From positions 496,001 through 560,000 of the forward strand of contig NZ_CP132719.1 of the NCBI RefSeq assembly GCF_030845995.1: a stretch of 64,000 nucleotides of DNA. Direction: 5' to 3'. The stretch comes from Geothrix sp. 21YS21S-4. Lineage in GTDB: Bacteria; Acidobacteriota; Holophagae; Holophagales; Holophagaceae. The stretch's first letter is position 1; each line of letters opens with the position of its first letter. The notes under the pieces are model-generated. The model was not told the origin of the DNA. It did no database searches and saw only the letters and a list, made by a program, of their open reading frames with translations. Positions 20,423 to 27,782 of this stretch are shown one piece after another. Made by a program: the position numbers and the translations under genes.

Positions 20423-20718
20423 TGCGGGCGCCGGAAGGGCACGATGTTGCCGGCGAGCGGAGGCTCGCTCTCCTCAGCCTCCGGCGCCGCCTCCAGGTCC
20501 TCGGCGCGGTAGCTGTTCTCCGTGCCGTTGTCCCAGCGGACGTAGTAGGGGCGGGGAGCGGCGCCCGGTTTGTGCGGGCGGTCTCCGGCGACCAGCACCG
20601 TTCCCGGGGTGCCTCCTCCCTGGGCCTGGGGCACGAAGTGGGGCCACGCCCCGCCGTACAGCGCCACGCCGGCGCGGGTGAGCTGCACGCGGTCCCCGGG
20701 CTTGAACTCCCACTCCAT
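20419..20718 (-). CDS. Hypothetical small protein, SH3/KOW-like
   Basis: 99 aa, cytoplasmic. MEWEFKPGDRVQLTRAGVALYGG is a short strand-turn pattern as in SH3-like or KOW-type domains, and YYVRWDNGTENSYRAEDLE resembles the end of small barrel domains that read 'RWDNG...DL'. A Glu-rich tail follows. No function can be assigned. GGGAGGTCGCC upstream is a good ribosome site. It is probably first in a unit with the small Cys-rich ORF and the VanZ-LpxH gene. Confidence 0.65.
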   Translation of the reverse strand: MEWEFKPGDRVQLTRAGVALYGGAWPHFVPQAQGGGTPGTVLVAGDRPHKPGAAPRPYYVRWDNGTENSYRAEDLEAAPEAEESEPPLAGNIVPFRRPQ

Positions 20719-20742
20719 GGCGACCTCCCGTACGAGCCTACG

Positions 20743-20768
20743 AAAAAAGGCCCGGCGTGAGCCGGGCC
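20743..20768 (-). terminator. Intrinsic terminator after tRNA-Glu
   Basis: The minus strand reads GGCCCGGCTCACGCCGGGCC followed by TTTTTT. It lies 3 nt downstream of the tRNA-Glu CCA end. Confidence 0.85.
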
Positions 20769-20771
20769 GCT

Positions 20772-20846
20772 TGGTAGTCCCAAGGGGAATCGAACCCCTG
20801 TTCCCGCCGTGAGAGGGCGGTGTACTAACCGCTATACGATGGGACC
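20772..20846 (-). tRNA. tRNA-Glu (CUC)
   Basis: Acceptor GGTCCCA / TGGGACT, discriminator A, encoded CCA. Anticodon loop CTCTCAC on a CCGCC/GGCGG stem gives anticodon CTC. T arm AGGGGTTCGATTCCCCT. Second of a tRNA pair. Confidence 0.96.
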
Positions 20847-20863
20847 ATCGTCCAAGTTGTGGA

Positions 20864-20938
20864 TGGTTGGGGAGGAAGGATTTGAACCCTCACCTGACGG
20901 TACCAGAAACCGTTGTCCTACCATTAGACCACTCCCCA
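20864..20938 (-). tRNA. tRNA-Gln (CUG)
   Basis: Acceptor TGGGGAG / CTCCCCA, discriminator A, encoded CCA. Anticodon stem ACGGT/ACCGT with loop TTCTGGT gives CTG. T arm GAGGGTTCAAATCCTTC. First of the tRNA-Gln - tRNA-Glu pair. Confidence 0.96.
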
Positions 20939-20953
20939 ACGAGTGGAAGATCC

Positions 20954-20981
20954 ACTGTATCAGGTGCGGGACAAAAGGCAA
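20954..20981 (-). promoter_or_regulatory. Promoter of tRNA-Gln/tRNA-Glu
   Basis: On the minus strand, TTGCCT (20981-20976), 16 nt, TACAGT (20959-20954), 15 nt before the tRNA-Gln 5' end. Confidence 0.55.
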
Positions 20982-21030
20982 GGGGGAGTTCCGCCGAAGG
21001 GAGGGGTAGCCTTCGGGAAGAGGAACCACA

Positions 21031-21579
21031 ATGGCCGAACCGATCAAGCTGGCGTACTTCATGGCAGTCAAGGAGGGCGCGAGCTACCTCGGGGGGCTGC
21101 TGGTGACGGATACGTCCGGCATTCCGCTGGACTTCCGCTACACGGAGCCGATCACGCCCACGCGCCTGCAGGGAATCCTCTACGGCAAGTCGCTGGAGCC
21201 GCACCTGAAGGAAGAGGTCATCCAGAAGACGCTGCTCAAGGAGCTGAAGGCGCAGCCGGACCTGTTCATCGTCGGGCCCGCGGAACTGGCGGGAGGCTGG
21301 TCGGGGGATGCGAAGTGGCCGGTGCTCGCGGTCCAGAAGAGCCAGGAACCGCCCCTGGCGCGGGTCGGCGAGGTGTTCCGCGCCGGCGCCCGCGACCTCC
21401 TGATCCAGCTCGCCGAAGGCGCCGCTCCCCTGCGCGTGATGTTCGCCGGCTCGGTGGAAGCCGCGGCCCAGGAGCAGGCGGTGCCGAAACTTCTGGAGGC
21501 CGGCTATCACATGGATCTTACGGAACCCCTCGAACGCGTGGGGGCGGCGCTGCAGAGCCTGGTGGTGAAGGGAAGCTGA
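21031..21579 (+). CDS. Conserved-looking hypothetical protein, first gene of signalling cluster
   Basis: 182 aa, no signal peptide. N-terminal half (YFMAVKEGASYLGGLLVTDTSGIPLDFRYTEPITPTRLQGILYG) reads as an alpha/beta domain; the C-terminal part ends in amphipathic helices. No family recognised. GGAAGAGGAACC precedes the ATG. Its stop overlaps the next start (TGATG), so it is the first gene of a coupled run ending in a diguanylate cyclase and a Ser/Thr kinase. Confidence 0.75.
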   Translation: MAEPIKLAYFMAVKEGASYLGGLLVTDTSGIPLDFRYTEPITPTRLQGILYGKSLEPHLKEEVIQKTLLKELKAQPDLFIVGPAELAGGWSGDAKWPVLAVQKSQEPPLARVGEVFRAGARDLLIQLAEGAAPLRVMFAGSVEAAAQEQAVPKLLEAGYHMDLTEPLERVGAALQSLVVKGS

Positions 21580-22364
21580 TGCTCGGACGGATGAAGGAGG
21601 CGATGGCGGACGCCGCCGAGACGCTGCGTCGCACCTTTGCGGGGGCGACGGTGGTGGCGGCTCCGCCGGAGGCCTTCCTCCTCCAGACCCGGGGCTCGGA
21701 GATGGTGGGCGCCGTCGGGCGGGACGGACTGGAGGTCCTCCGCGGAGAGGACCGCGCCATGCCGCTTTTCCGGGATGCGGCGAAGGTCGGAGGGCTGGAG
21801 CCCTTCTCGGCGCGGGTGGAGGCCGAAGCGGGCTGGGCCCGGTGGGGCGCGGAAGCCACGGTCCTGGGGATGACCCCGCTGGCGGCGGGCCGCGCGACCC
21901 GGATGGCGGTGCCGCCCCTTCCTCGCCGCGTGGGCGTCGCGGGCAGGGTGGATGCGCCGGCCCGGCCCGCGGTGGCGCGGCTCCACGAGCCCCTGGCGCG
22001 TCCCGGCACCCGGCGGTTGGATCCGACGCTTTCCGGCGGTTCGGCCCTCCGGGACCTGGAGGCCGTGTTCGCCCAACCCATCGCCATCCGGGGCGAGGAC
22101 ATCCAGCATCTGCCCAAGGGCCTGTGGATGCGCTACAGCCTCCAGCTCGTGCGGGAGACCGGCGAGAACGTGCGGAATCTGGAAGTGCTCGGCCTGTTCC
22201 GGATCCCGCGCAAGGGCGTGGGCGATCTCCGGCACGACCCGCGCCTGGGGCGGATCCTCGTGCGCCTCGAGCCCAGCGCGGCCGCGGCGGCGCGCGCGCC
22301 ATTCATCCTGGCGCGGCGAAAGGACGATGGAACCCTCGTCAGCTGTTTCGTGGAGGACCGGTGA
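21579..22364 (+). CDS. Hypothetical protein, second gene of signalling cluster
   Basis: 261 aa, cytoplasmic. The N-terminus MLGRMKEAMADAAETLRRTF is an amphipathic helix. A Pro/Arg-rich linker spans about 110-150, and the C-terminal domain has VFAQPIAIRGEDIQHLPKG, GLFRIPRKGVGDLRHDPRLGRILVRLEPS and FILARRKDDGTLVSCFVED. No family recognised. It overlaps both neighbours by TGATG or a similar junction, so expression is coupled to the FHA-GGDEF protein. Confidence 0.72.
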   Translation: MLGRMKEAMADAAETLRRTFAGATVVAAPPEAFLLQTRGSEMVGAVGRDGLEVLRGEDRAMPLFRDAAKVGGLEPFSARVEAEAGWARWGAEATVLGMTPLAAGRATRMAVPPLPRRVGVAGRVDAPARPAVARLHEPLARPGTRRLDPTLSGGSALRDLEAVFAQPIAIRGEDIQHLPKGLWMRYSLQLVRETGENVRNLEVLGLFRIPRKGVGDLRHDPRLGRILVRLEPSAAAAARAPFILARRKDDGTLVSCFVEDR

Positions 22365-23296
22365 TGCCGAAACCCGCTCCCGCTCCTGAAGATGCGCCGG
22401 GCCGCGCCGGGGTCGCGCCGGAAATGCCCACGAAGATCCGCGCCAAGATGGAGGGAGAGATCCTGCCGGTGCCCGTGGAGTGGGCGCTCGTGGCCTACGC
22501 GGGCACCGCCCTCGGCCGCATCTTCCCGCTGCCCGCGGGCGAGGCGCTGGTCGGCCGGGCCCCGCAGGCCCAGGTCGTCCTCCTCGACAGCGAGGTGAGC
22601 CGCCACCATGCCCGCCTCGCCCTGGAGGACGGCCGGATCCGGGTGGAGGATCTCGGATCCACCAATGGAACCCACGTGAACGGCGAGCGGCTGCGAGGCG
22701 TTCGTATCCTGGATGCGGGCGATCGCCTGGCCATCGGAGGTCACGTCCTCAAGCTGGTGGCGCTGGATTCGCTGGAGCGGGCCTTCCACGAGACGCTGCT
22801 GGACCTCAGCACCAAGGACCCGCTCACGGGCCTGTCCAACCGCGCCAGCACGCTGTCGGAACTCCAGACGCGCTTCGGGATGAGCATGCGCTACGACCGC
22901 CCTTTGGCGGTGGTGGTGTGCGACCTGGACCGCTTCAAGCAGGTGAACGACACCTATGGGCACGGAGCCGGCGACCTGGTGCTGGCGAACTTCGGGGAGC
23001 GGCTGCGCGCCACCCTGCGGGAGACGGATCTGGCGGGGCGCATCGGCGGAGAGGAGTTCCTGATGGTCCTCCCCGAGACCGACCTCAGCGGCGCCGTTCC
23101 CTTCGCCGAGCGGCTCCGGCAGGCCCTGGCGGCCGCGCCGGTGCTCCTGCCCAGCGGACCCCTGCAGGTCACGTGCAGCCTGGGCCTGGCGGAGCGCCAG
23201 CCGGGCGACGTGGAGGCCGGCCAGCTCCTGTCCCGGGCGGACGCGGCGCTCTACCGCGCCAAGGCCGAGGGCCGGAACCGCGCCTGCCACGGCTGA
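22364..23296 (+). CDS. FHA-GGDEF diguanylate cyclase
   Basis: 310 aa, soluble. The FHA domain (about 45-125) has GRAPQAQVVLLDSEVSRHHARL and DLGSTNGTHVNGERL, the phosphothreonine-binding Arg, Ser-His and Asn residues. The GGDEF domain (about 150-308) has GGEEF at 228-232 and the product-inhibition site RETD at 219-222, so it is predicted active and feedback-inhibited. It makes cyclic di-GMP. The FHA domain next to a Ser/Thr kinase gene suggests control by phosphorylation. Confidence 0.92.
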   Translation: MPKPAPAPEDAPGRAGVAPEMPTKIRAKMEGEILPVPVEWALVAYAGTALGRIFPLPAGEALVGRAPQAQVVLLDSEVSRHHARLALEDGRIRVEDLGSTNGTHVNGERLRGVRILDAGDRLAIGGHVLKLVALDSLERAFHETLLDLSTKDPLTGLSNRASTLSELQTRFGMSMRYDRPLAVVVCDLDRFKQVNDTYGHGAGDLVLANFGERLRATLRETDLAGRIGGEEFLMVLPETDLSGAVPFAERLRQALAAAPVLLPSGPLQVTCSLGLAERQPGDVEAGQLLSRADAALYRAKAEGRNRACHG

Positions 23297-23317
23297 GCCG
23301 ACGCCGGGACCCTGGGC

Positions 23318-23323
23318 TAGACT
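23318..23323 (+). promoter_or_regulatory. -10-like box TAGACT before a 27-codon ORF
   Basis: TAGACT ends 7 nt before ATG 23331, the same spacing as other putative leaderless starts in the window. Confidence 0.35.
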
Positions 23324-23330
23324 GAGAGGG

Positions 23331-23414
23331 ATGTGGTCTGCCTTCCGAGCGCTGGAGCCGAGGTCCGCCGATCCGGCGGCAGGCCTGGCCTTGCGCGGAC
23401 GGGAGTGGCGATGA
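23331..23414 (+). CDS. Candidate 27-aa leader ORF coupled to Ser/Thr kinase
   Basis: ATG 23331 to TGA 23412-23414 encodes MWSAFRALEPRSADPAAGLA plus seven residues ending GREWR. Its stop overlaps the kinase start (ATGA). A -10-like box is 7 nt upstream. It may be a leader peptide that delivers ribosomes to the kinase start (which itself has GGGAG), or simply part of a longer leader. Only position and coupling support it. Confidence 0.35.
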   Translation: MWSAFRALEPRSADPAAGLALRGREWR

Positions 23415-24838
23415 GTTCCCTGCGTCTCCCCGTCCAGATCGGCAGCGTCCGCCTCATGGAGCCCCTGGGCGAGGGCGGGATGGCGCTCGTCTTCCGGGGA
23501 GAGGACCGCTTCCGGGGCGAGTCGTCGGCGGTGAAGCTGCTCCGTCCGGAGGTCCACGGGGACACCGAACTGGTCCGCCGCTTCCTGCGGGAAGGGGAGG
23601 TGCTGACGCGCCTTTCCCATCCCCACCTGGTGGAGATCCAGGCCTACGGACGCAGCGGCTCCTGGCCCTACCTCGTGATGGAGCTGCTTCCCGGCGGCAG
23701 CCTGAAGGCCTGCCGCGGCGAGGCCCCCGCTTCCATCGCACGCCGGCTGGTGCCCGTGTGCGAGGCCCTGGCGCTGGCCCACGGCGCGGGCGTGATCCAC
23801 CGCGACCTGAAGCCCTCCAACCTGCTGTTCGCCGCCGACGGCCGCCTCAAGGTGACGGATTTCGGCGTCTGCCTGTGGGAGGGGGAAGAAGGACGGACCC
23901 GCGTCACCCGCAGCCAGATGGTGGTGGGGACGGTGGGCTACATGGCCCCCGAACAGCACGGCGATCCCCGCCGCGTGGACGGCCGCTGCGACGTCTACGC
24001 CCTCGGCGCCATCCTCTACGAATTCACCACCGGCCAGGCCTACGCCCAGATCCAGCTCCCACCGGCCGCCGCCCGCCCCGGCTTCCCTCCCCGCTTTGCG
24101 GGGCTGATCCTGCGGGCCCTGCAGCCCGATCCCGCGCGGCGGATCCCGGACATGGCGACGTTCGGACAGGAGCTGTCCACGTGGCTGGAGAGCGCCGAAG
24201 CCGCCGGCTGGGGCGAGGAGCCGCTGCCCGGCTACCGGGGCGTGGACCGGGAGATCGCCACCGTGACCATGCCGCGGGGGGAGCTGCCCGAGGAGAGCGG
24301 CCCCGAGGTTCGACTGGGCCCCTATCTGGATGCCCTGGCCACCGGCCCCGTGGGCATCCGCCGCTCCGCCGCGGAAGGCCTCTATGTGGCCGCCCGGCCC
24401 GCGGACGGCCCCTGGCTGCTGGAAGCCCTGGGCCAGGGGCCGGAGGGCTCGCGGTTCGCCCTGGCGAGAACCCTCGGCAAGGTGGGAAACGACGAAGCCC
24501 TGGGCGCGCTCCTCTCGTTGGTGCCCGATCCTTTCGCCCAGCGGGAGGCGGCGGAAGCGGCGGCCCACCTGGCCCGGCGCACGAACCGGGAGGCGGAGGC
24601 CCTGGCGGTCCTCAAGGAAGCCGGGTTGGGTACCGTCTGGCGGTGGCTCCCTCGGGCGCTCCTGGGCGACGCGAGTTGGGCAGAGGCGGTGGTCGCGGCC
24701 TGGCCGGACCTGGCGCAGCCCTTCAAGGTCCAGGCCCTGGAGGCCGCCCGCAGCCTGCCGCCGGAGCTCCGCGCGCGGGTGAAGGGCGGGACGGGGGACG
24801 CCACCGGCAGCGCCCGGCAGGCCTGGGACGCCCTCTGA
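23411..24838 (+). CDS. Serine/threonine protein kinase with C-terminal HEAT-like region
   Basis: 475 aa, no transmembrane helix. Hanks-type kinase domain (about 8-265): glycine loop GEGGMALVF, Lys42, HRDLKPSN with Asp132, DFG Asp150, GTVGYMAPEQ. All catalytic residues are present. The C-terminal 170 residues carry short helical repeats (SAAEGLYVAARPADGPWLLEALGQ, FALARTLGKVGNDEALGALLSLV) resembling HEAT or armadillo-type units. The FHA protein two genes upstream is a natural target reader. Confidence 0.92.
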   Translation: MSSLRLPVQIGSVRLMEPLGEGGMALVFRGEDRFRGESSAVKLLRPEVHGDTELVRRFLREGEVLTRLSHPHLVEIQAYGRSGSWPYLVMELLPGGSLKACRGEAPASIARRLVPVCEALALAHGAGVIHRDLKPSNLLFAADGRLKVTDFGVCLWEGEEGRTRVTRSQMVVGTVGYMAPEQHGDPRRVDGRCDVYALGAILYEFTTGQAYAQIQLPPAAARPGFPPRFAGLILRALQPDPARRIPDMATFGQELSTWLESAEAAGWGEEPLPGYRGVDREIATVTMPRGELPEESGPEVRLGPYLDALATGPVGIRRSAAEGLYVAARPADGPWLLEALGQGPEGSRFALARTLGKVGNDEALGALLSLVPDPFAQREAAEAAAHLARRTNREAEALAVLKEAGLGTVWRWLPRALLGDASWAEAVVAAWPDLAQPFKVQALEAARSLPPELRARVKGGTGDATGSARQAWDAL

Positions 24839-24890
24839 GACGGGGGAGCGGGCGCCGGGCTACCATCGCAGCTTCTCGCGGGGAGGGCCC

Positions 24891-25361
24891 ATGCTCCTGA
24901 TGTTCATCCTCATGGCCTTCGCCATCGGGCTGGTGATCCCGCTCCAGTCCGCCATCAACGGGGCCCTCCGGATCACGCTCAGCAGCGGATCCGTGCTGGC
25001 GGCCTTGGTCTCCTTCGCGGTGGGCACGGTGGTCCTCGGCCTGGCGTCCTGGCTCACGGGCCAGCCCTTCGCCACCCTGGGCGGCCTGTCCCGGATTCCC
25101 CTCTGGCAGTGGGTGGGCGGCGCCCTCGGGGCCTTCTTCGTGTTCGGGTCCACCCTGCTGGCCCCGCGCATCGGAATGGCGGCGATGATCTCGCTGATCG
25201 TGGCGGGGCAAGTGTGCTCATCCCTGGCCTTCGACCACTTCGGCTGGGTGGGCCTGCCCGTGCGCGGCATCTCGGGCGTCCGGATCGCCGGGGCGGCCCT
25301 GATCCTGGCGGGGGTCCTCCTCGTGAACTTCGGGGACCGCTGGCTGGGCGCGCGGCCCTAG
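24891..25361 (+). CDS. DMT-superfamily inner membrane protein (YdcZ/DUF606 type)
   Basis: 156 aa with about five transmembrane helices. MLLMFILMAFAIGLVIPLQSAINGALR and the C-terminal GVRIAGAALILAGVLLVNFGDRW match the half-size DMT family DUF606/YdcZ. Such proteins act as homo- or heterodimeric small-molecule exporters; the substrate is unknown. GGGGAGGG is 8 nt upstream of the ATG. It ends tail to tail with the next gene, overlapping by 4 nt. Confidence 0.8.
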   Translation: MLLMFILMAFAIGLVIPLQSAINGALRITLSSGSVLAALVSFAVGTVVLGLASWLTGQPFATLGGLSRIPLWQWVGGALGAFFVFGSTLLAPRIGMAAMISLIVAGQVCSSLAFDHFGWVGLPVRGISGVRIAGAALILAGVLLVNFGDRWLGARP

Positions 25362-25846
25362 GCCAGGAGGGGGACGGGCAGGGGAGTGCGGCGGTCCCAG
25401 GTCCGGGCGGGCACCGCCACGGGGACGGACGGGGCGAAGGACCCGACCAGGCCCAGTTCGGGGAACTCCAGAGGCACGTCGAACCAGGGCGTCATCCAGT
25501 CCCGCGCGAACACCCACAGCCCGTCCGACGCCAGCCCCGCACTCCCCCGATCCAGGAGGAGCCGCAGGTCCGCGTGCATCCGACCGCAGCGAGGGGCGTG
25601 CAGGTTGACGATGGAAGTGGCCTTGAGGTCCGCCAGGAGGGCGGGCCGGTCCAGCAGCAGGTGGGCCACCTTGCGGCCCTCCACCCGCTCCGGAAGCGAA
25701 ACCAGGTGGAATCCGGCCGCCCGCTGGGGAAGCCCGGCGCGGAAGGTCAGGTCCGCCTCGGCTCCCGCCTGCTCGAACTGACGCCCGAAGAAGGCCTCCA
25801 TGGCGGGCCAGGCGGTCCGGTCCGCCTCCACCACGAGGACCCTCAC
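25358..25846 (-). CDS. Hypothetical protein
   Basis: 162 aa, alternative start GTG 25846 (a GTG at 25855 is also possible). It begins VRVLVVEADRTAWPAMEAFF, like a receiver-type alpha/beta domain first strand, but the receiver acid triad and Lys are not evident. LVSLPERVEGRKVAHLLLDRPALLADLKATSIVNLH and the Trp-rich DGLWVFARDWMTPWFDVPLEFP are distinctive but unassigned. It follows the 82-aa gene by about 20 nt. Confidence 0.6.
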   Translation of the reverse strand: MRVLVVEADRTAWPAMEAFFGRQFEQAGAEADLTFRAGLPQRAAGFHLVSLPERVEGRKVAHLLLDRPALLADLKATSIVNLHAPRCGRMHADLRLLLDRGSAGLASDGLWVFARDWMTPWFDVPLEFPELGLVGSFAPSVPVAVPARTWDRRTPLPVPLLA

Positions 25847-25868
25847 GCGTCCCACGCGGACCCGCGGG

Positions 25869-26117
25869 TCAGGCCGTCCGGCCGCGCTGGGCCACGCGGT
25901 CCAGCACGTCCCAGACCTCGTGGCACTCCTCGCAGGCGGACTGGGGATCGCCGCAGGGGAAACCCTCCACGCCCATGCCCTGGCAGCGGGGGTTCCGGAA
26001 GAAGAAGAGCAGCCCGTCGAGCGAGGCGTGCATCCGCTCCCGCAGGGCCGGATCGGGCAGGGCGCGCAGGCTCTCGATGAGCTTCCACTCCGCGGGGCTG
26101 AGGTCGATGGTCGGCAT
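25869..26117 (-). CDS. Small hypothetical protein with Cys motif
   Basis: 82 aa. N-terminal helix MPTIDLSPAEWKLIESLRAL, then four cysteines in CQGMGVEGFPCGDPQSACEEC, a possible metal site, then a helix. No family recognised. It is probably transcribed together with the following gene, and is divergent from the DUF4097 protein at 26240. Confidence 0.6.
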   Translation of the reverse strand: MPTIDLSPAEWKLIESLRALPDPALRERMHASLDGLLFFFRNPRCQGMGVEGFPCGDPQSACEECHEVWDVLDRVAQRGRTA

Positions 26118-26239
26118 GGGGGACTCCGGCGCCCCAAGTATACGGAGATCCTGGATTTTTGCGGCGCCCCGCGAGCTCTAAACGCGGGCCCGAAACCTTT
26201 CGTATCCTCCTCGCGATCTCTGACATCCAGGAGGCTCCC

Positions 26240-27052
26240 ATGGCCCTTCCCCGTTTCCTTTCCGCGGCCGTCGCCGCGATTTCCCTCTGCGCGCCCGCGA
26301 TGGCCCAGACGCTGGTGATCCAGCCCGCCAAGGCGGAGAAGGTCACCGAGACGCGGACGGTCGCCCTGCCTGCGGGTTCTTCGCTCAAGGTGAAGAACGT
26401 CAACGGCTTCATCCGCGTGGAAGCCTGGGACAAGGAGGAAGTCCAGTTCACCGGCGAGTTCAAGCCCGGCAGCAAGGACGAGCAGGTGAAGGTGGTCCTG
26501 GAATCCGGGAAAAACAGTCTGGAAATTCGCGGGGAATACCCCAAGCGCGAGGAGCGGGATTCCTCCCGCCCGCCCGTGTGCCAGATGACGCTGAAGGTGC
26601 CCCGGCGGGTGTCGCCCACCCTGGAGAACGTGAACGGCGAGATCGCCCTCACGGGCACGCGAGGGACCGCCAACCTGACCACGGTGAACGGCGGGATCCG
26701 CGCCGTGGATCTCCAGGATTCCCTGAAGGCCACCACCGTCAACGGCGGCATCGCGCTGGAGCGCGTCCATGGCGCCCTGAACCTCCAGACCGTCAACGGC
26801 GGCATCAAGGGCTCGGCGCTGGACGGCCAGGGCAAGGGCCTGAAGGCGGAGACGGTGAACGGGGGGATCCGCCTCCAGATGGCGGGACTCAAAGGCCGTT
26901 TGAAGGCGTCCACCCACAACGGCGGCATCACCTTCAACGCCAAGGGCGCGGAGCAGGTGGAGGCCACCCGCCGCCGCGTCACCGCGGTCTTCCCCGGCAG
27001 CGACGAGGAACTGCGGCTGGAGACCGTGAACGGCGGAATTACCTTGGATTGA
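26240..27052 (+). CDS. Secreted DUF4097-type repeat protein
   Basis: 270 aa with a signal peptide (ends CAPAMAQ). The repeat turn is VNGG or VNGE instead of TTNG: NVNGFIRVE, NVNGEIALT, TVNGGIRAV, TVNGGIALE, TVNGGIKGS, TVNGGIRLQ, HNGGITFN, TVNGGITLD. Same fold family as 15597-16499 and probably a paralogue. The start at 26240 has CAGGAGG 6 nt upstream. CGTATCCT at 26209-26216 is a possible -10. Confidence 0.8.
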   Translation: MALPRFLSAAVAAISLCAPAMAQTLVIQPAKAEKVTETRTVALPAGSSLKVKNVNGFIRVEAWDKEEVQFTGEFKPGSKDEQVKVVLESGKNSLEIRGEYPKREERDSSRPPVCQMTLKVPRRVSPTLENVNGEIALTGTRGTANLTTVNGGIRAVDLQDSLKATTVNGGIALERVHGALNLQTVNGGIKGSALDGQGKGLKAETVNGGIRLQMAGLKGRLKASTHNGGITFNAKGAEQVEATRRRVTAVFPGSDEELRLETVNGGITLD

Positions 27053-27070
27053 AAGGAAAAGCGATCCGTA

Positions 27071-27096
27071 AGGGGCCGGTTTAGCCGGCCCCTTTT
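27071..27096 (+). terminator. Intrinsic terminator after DUF4097 gene
   Basis: AGGGGCCGG, TTTA loop, CCGGCCCCTTTT. Confidence 0.88.
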
Positions 27097-27140
27097 CATG
27101 GGCCCACATCAAATCCCGGCGCGGGTTTTTGATATTCGGA

Positions 27141-27168
27141 TTGACTTGTCTTTATTTTGATCCATGCT
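27141..27168 (+). promoter_or_regulatory. Candidate nrfHA promoter
   Basis: TTGACT, 16 nt, CATGCT in an AT-richer gap (27097-27201). The -10 is poor. No palindromic FNR box was found. Confidence 0.3.
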
Positions 27169-27201
27169 GTTCCGGGTGCGGGATCGGACCCCGCACGCCG
27201 G

Positions 27202-27711
27202 ATGGATACCCCCGTGAGCGGAAAGCGTCGCCTGTTCCTGTTGAGCGTTCTGGCCAGCGTCTTCGCGGGCGTGTTCCTGGGCTCCGGCACCTACACCTTC
27301 CTGACCGCCCATGGGACCTCCTACTTGTCCAACGATCCTTCGGTCTGCGTGAACTGCCACATCATGCGCGAGGAATACGACGGCTGGCGCCACGGCTCCC
27401 ATCACGCGGTGGCCGTGTGCAACGACTGCCATCTGCCCCACGACAACCCCGTCAGCAAGCTGTTCGTGAAGGCCAGCAACGGCTACCACCATTCCAAGGC
27501 CTTCACCCTCCAGAACTTCCCCGAGCCCATCCGCATCAAGCCCTCCAACGCCGAGGTGCTGGAGAGCAACTGCCTGCGCTGCCACGGCGGGCTGGTGGGC
27601 GAGATCACCGCGCATGGGACCCTCGGCGTCCCCACGGATCCCACCCAGAAGGCGGACCTCTACGGCTGCGTCCGCTGCCACCAGGAGGTGGGCCATGGGC
27701 CGACGCGCTGA
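27202..27711 (+). CDS. nrfH: Cytochrome c nitrite reductase small subunit NrfH
   Basis: 169 aa. One N-terminal transmembrane anchor (about 10-34) followed by four c-type heme sites: CVNCH (49-53), CNDCH, CLRCH and CVRCH. This is the NapC/NirT family tetraheme quinol dehydrogenase that passes electrons from menaquinol to NrfA. The ATG at 27202 gives the family N-terminus; an ATG 45 nt upstream is in frame but adds an unrelated segment. nrfA follows after 71 nt. Confidence 0.94.
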   Translation: MDTPVSGKRRLFLLSVLASVFAGVFLGSGTYTFLTAHGTSYLSNDPSVCVNCHIMREEYDGWRHGSHHAVAVCNDCHLPHDNPVSKLFVKASNGYHHSKAFTLQNFPEPIRIKPSNAEVLESNCLRCHGGLVGEITAHGTLGVPTDPTQKADLYGCVRCHQEVGHGPTR

Positions 27712-27782
27712 CAGGCGAACCTGCCGTACCCTTTTCCGATCCACCCTTTGACGCGTAGCCCCCACGCGGGAGGACCCCTCCG

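Noticed and set aside
22133-24568. 811-codon minus-strand frame across the cyclase and kinase
   Set aside because: Opposite to two genes with intact catalytic motifs; no start or ribosome site.
27107-27165. FNR box upstream of nrfH
   Set aside because: TTGAT and ATCAA half-sites occur but not at the TTGAT-N4-ATCAA spacing.
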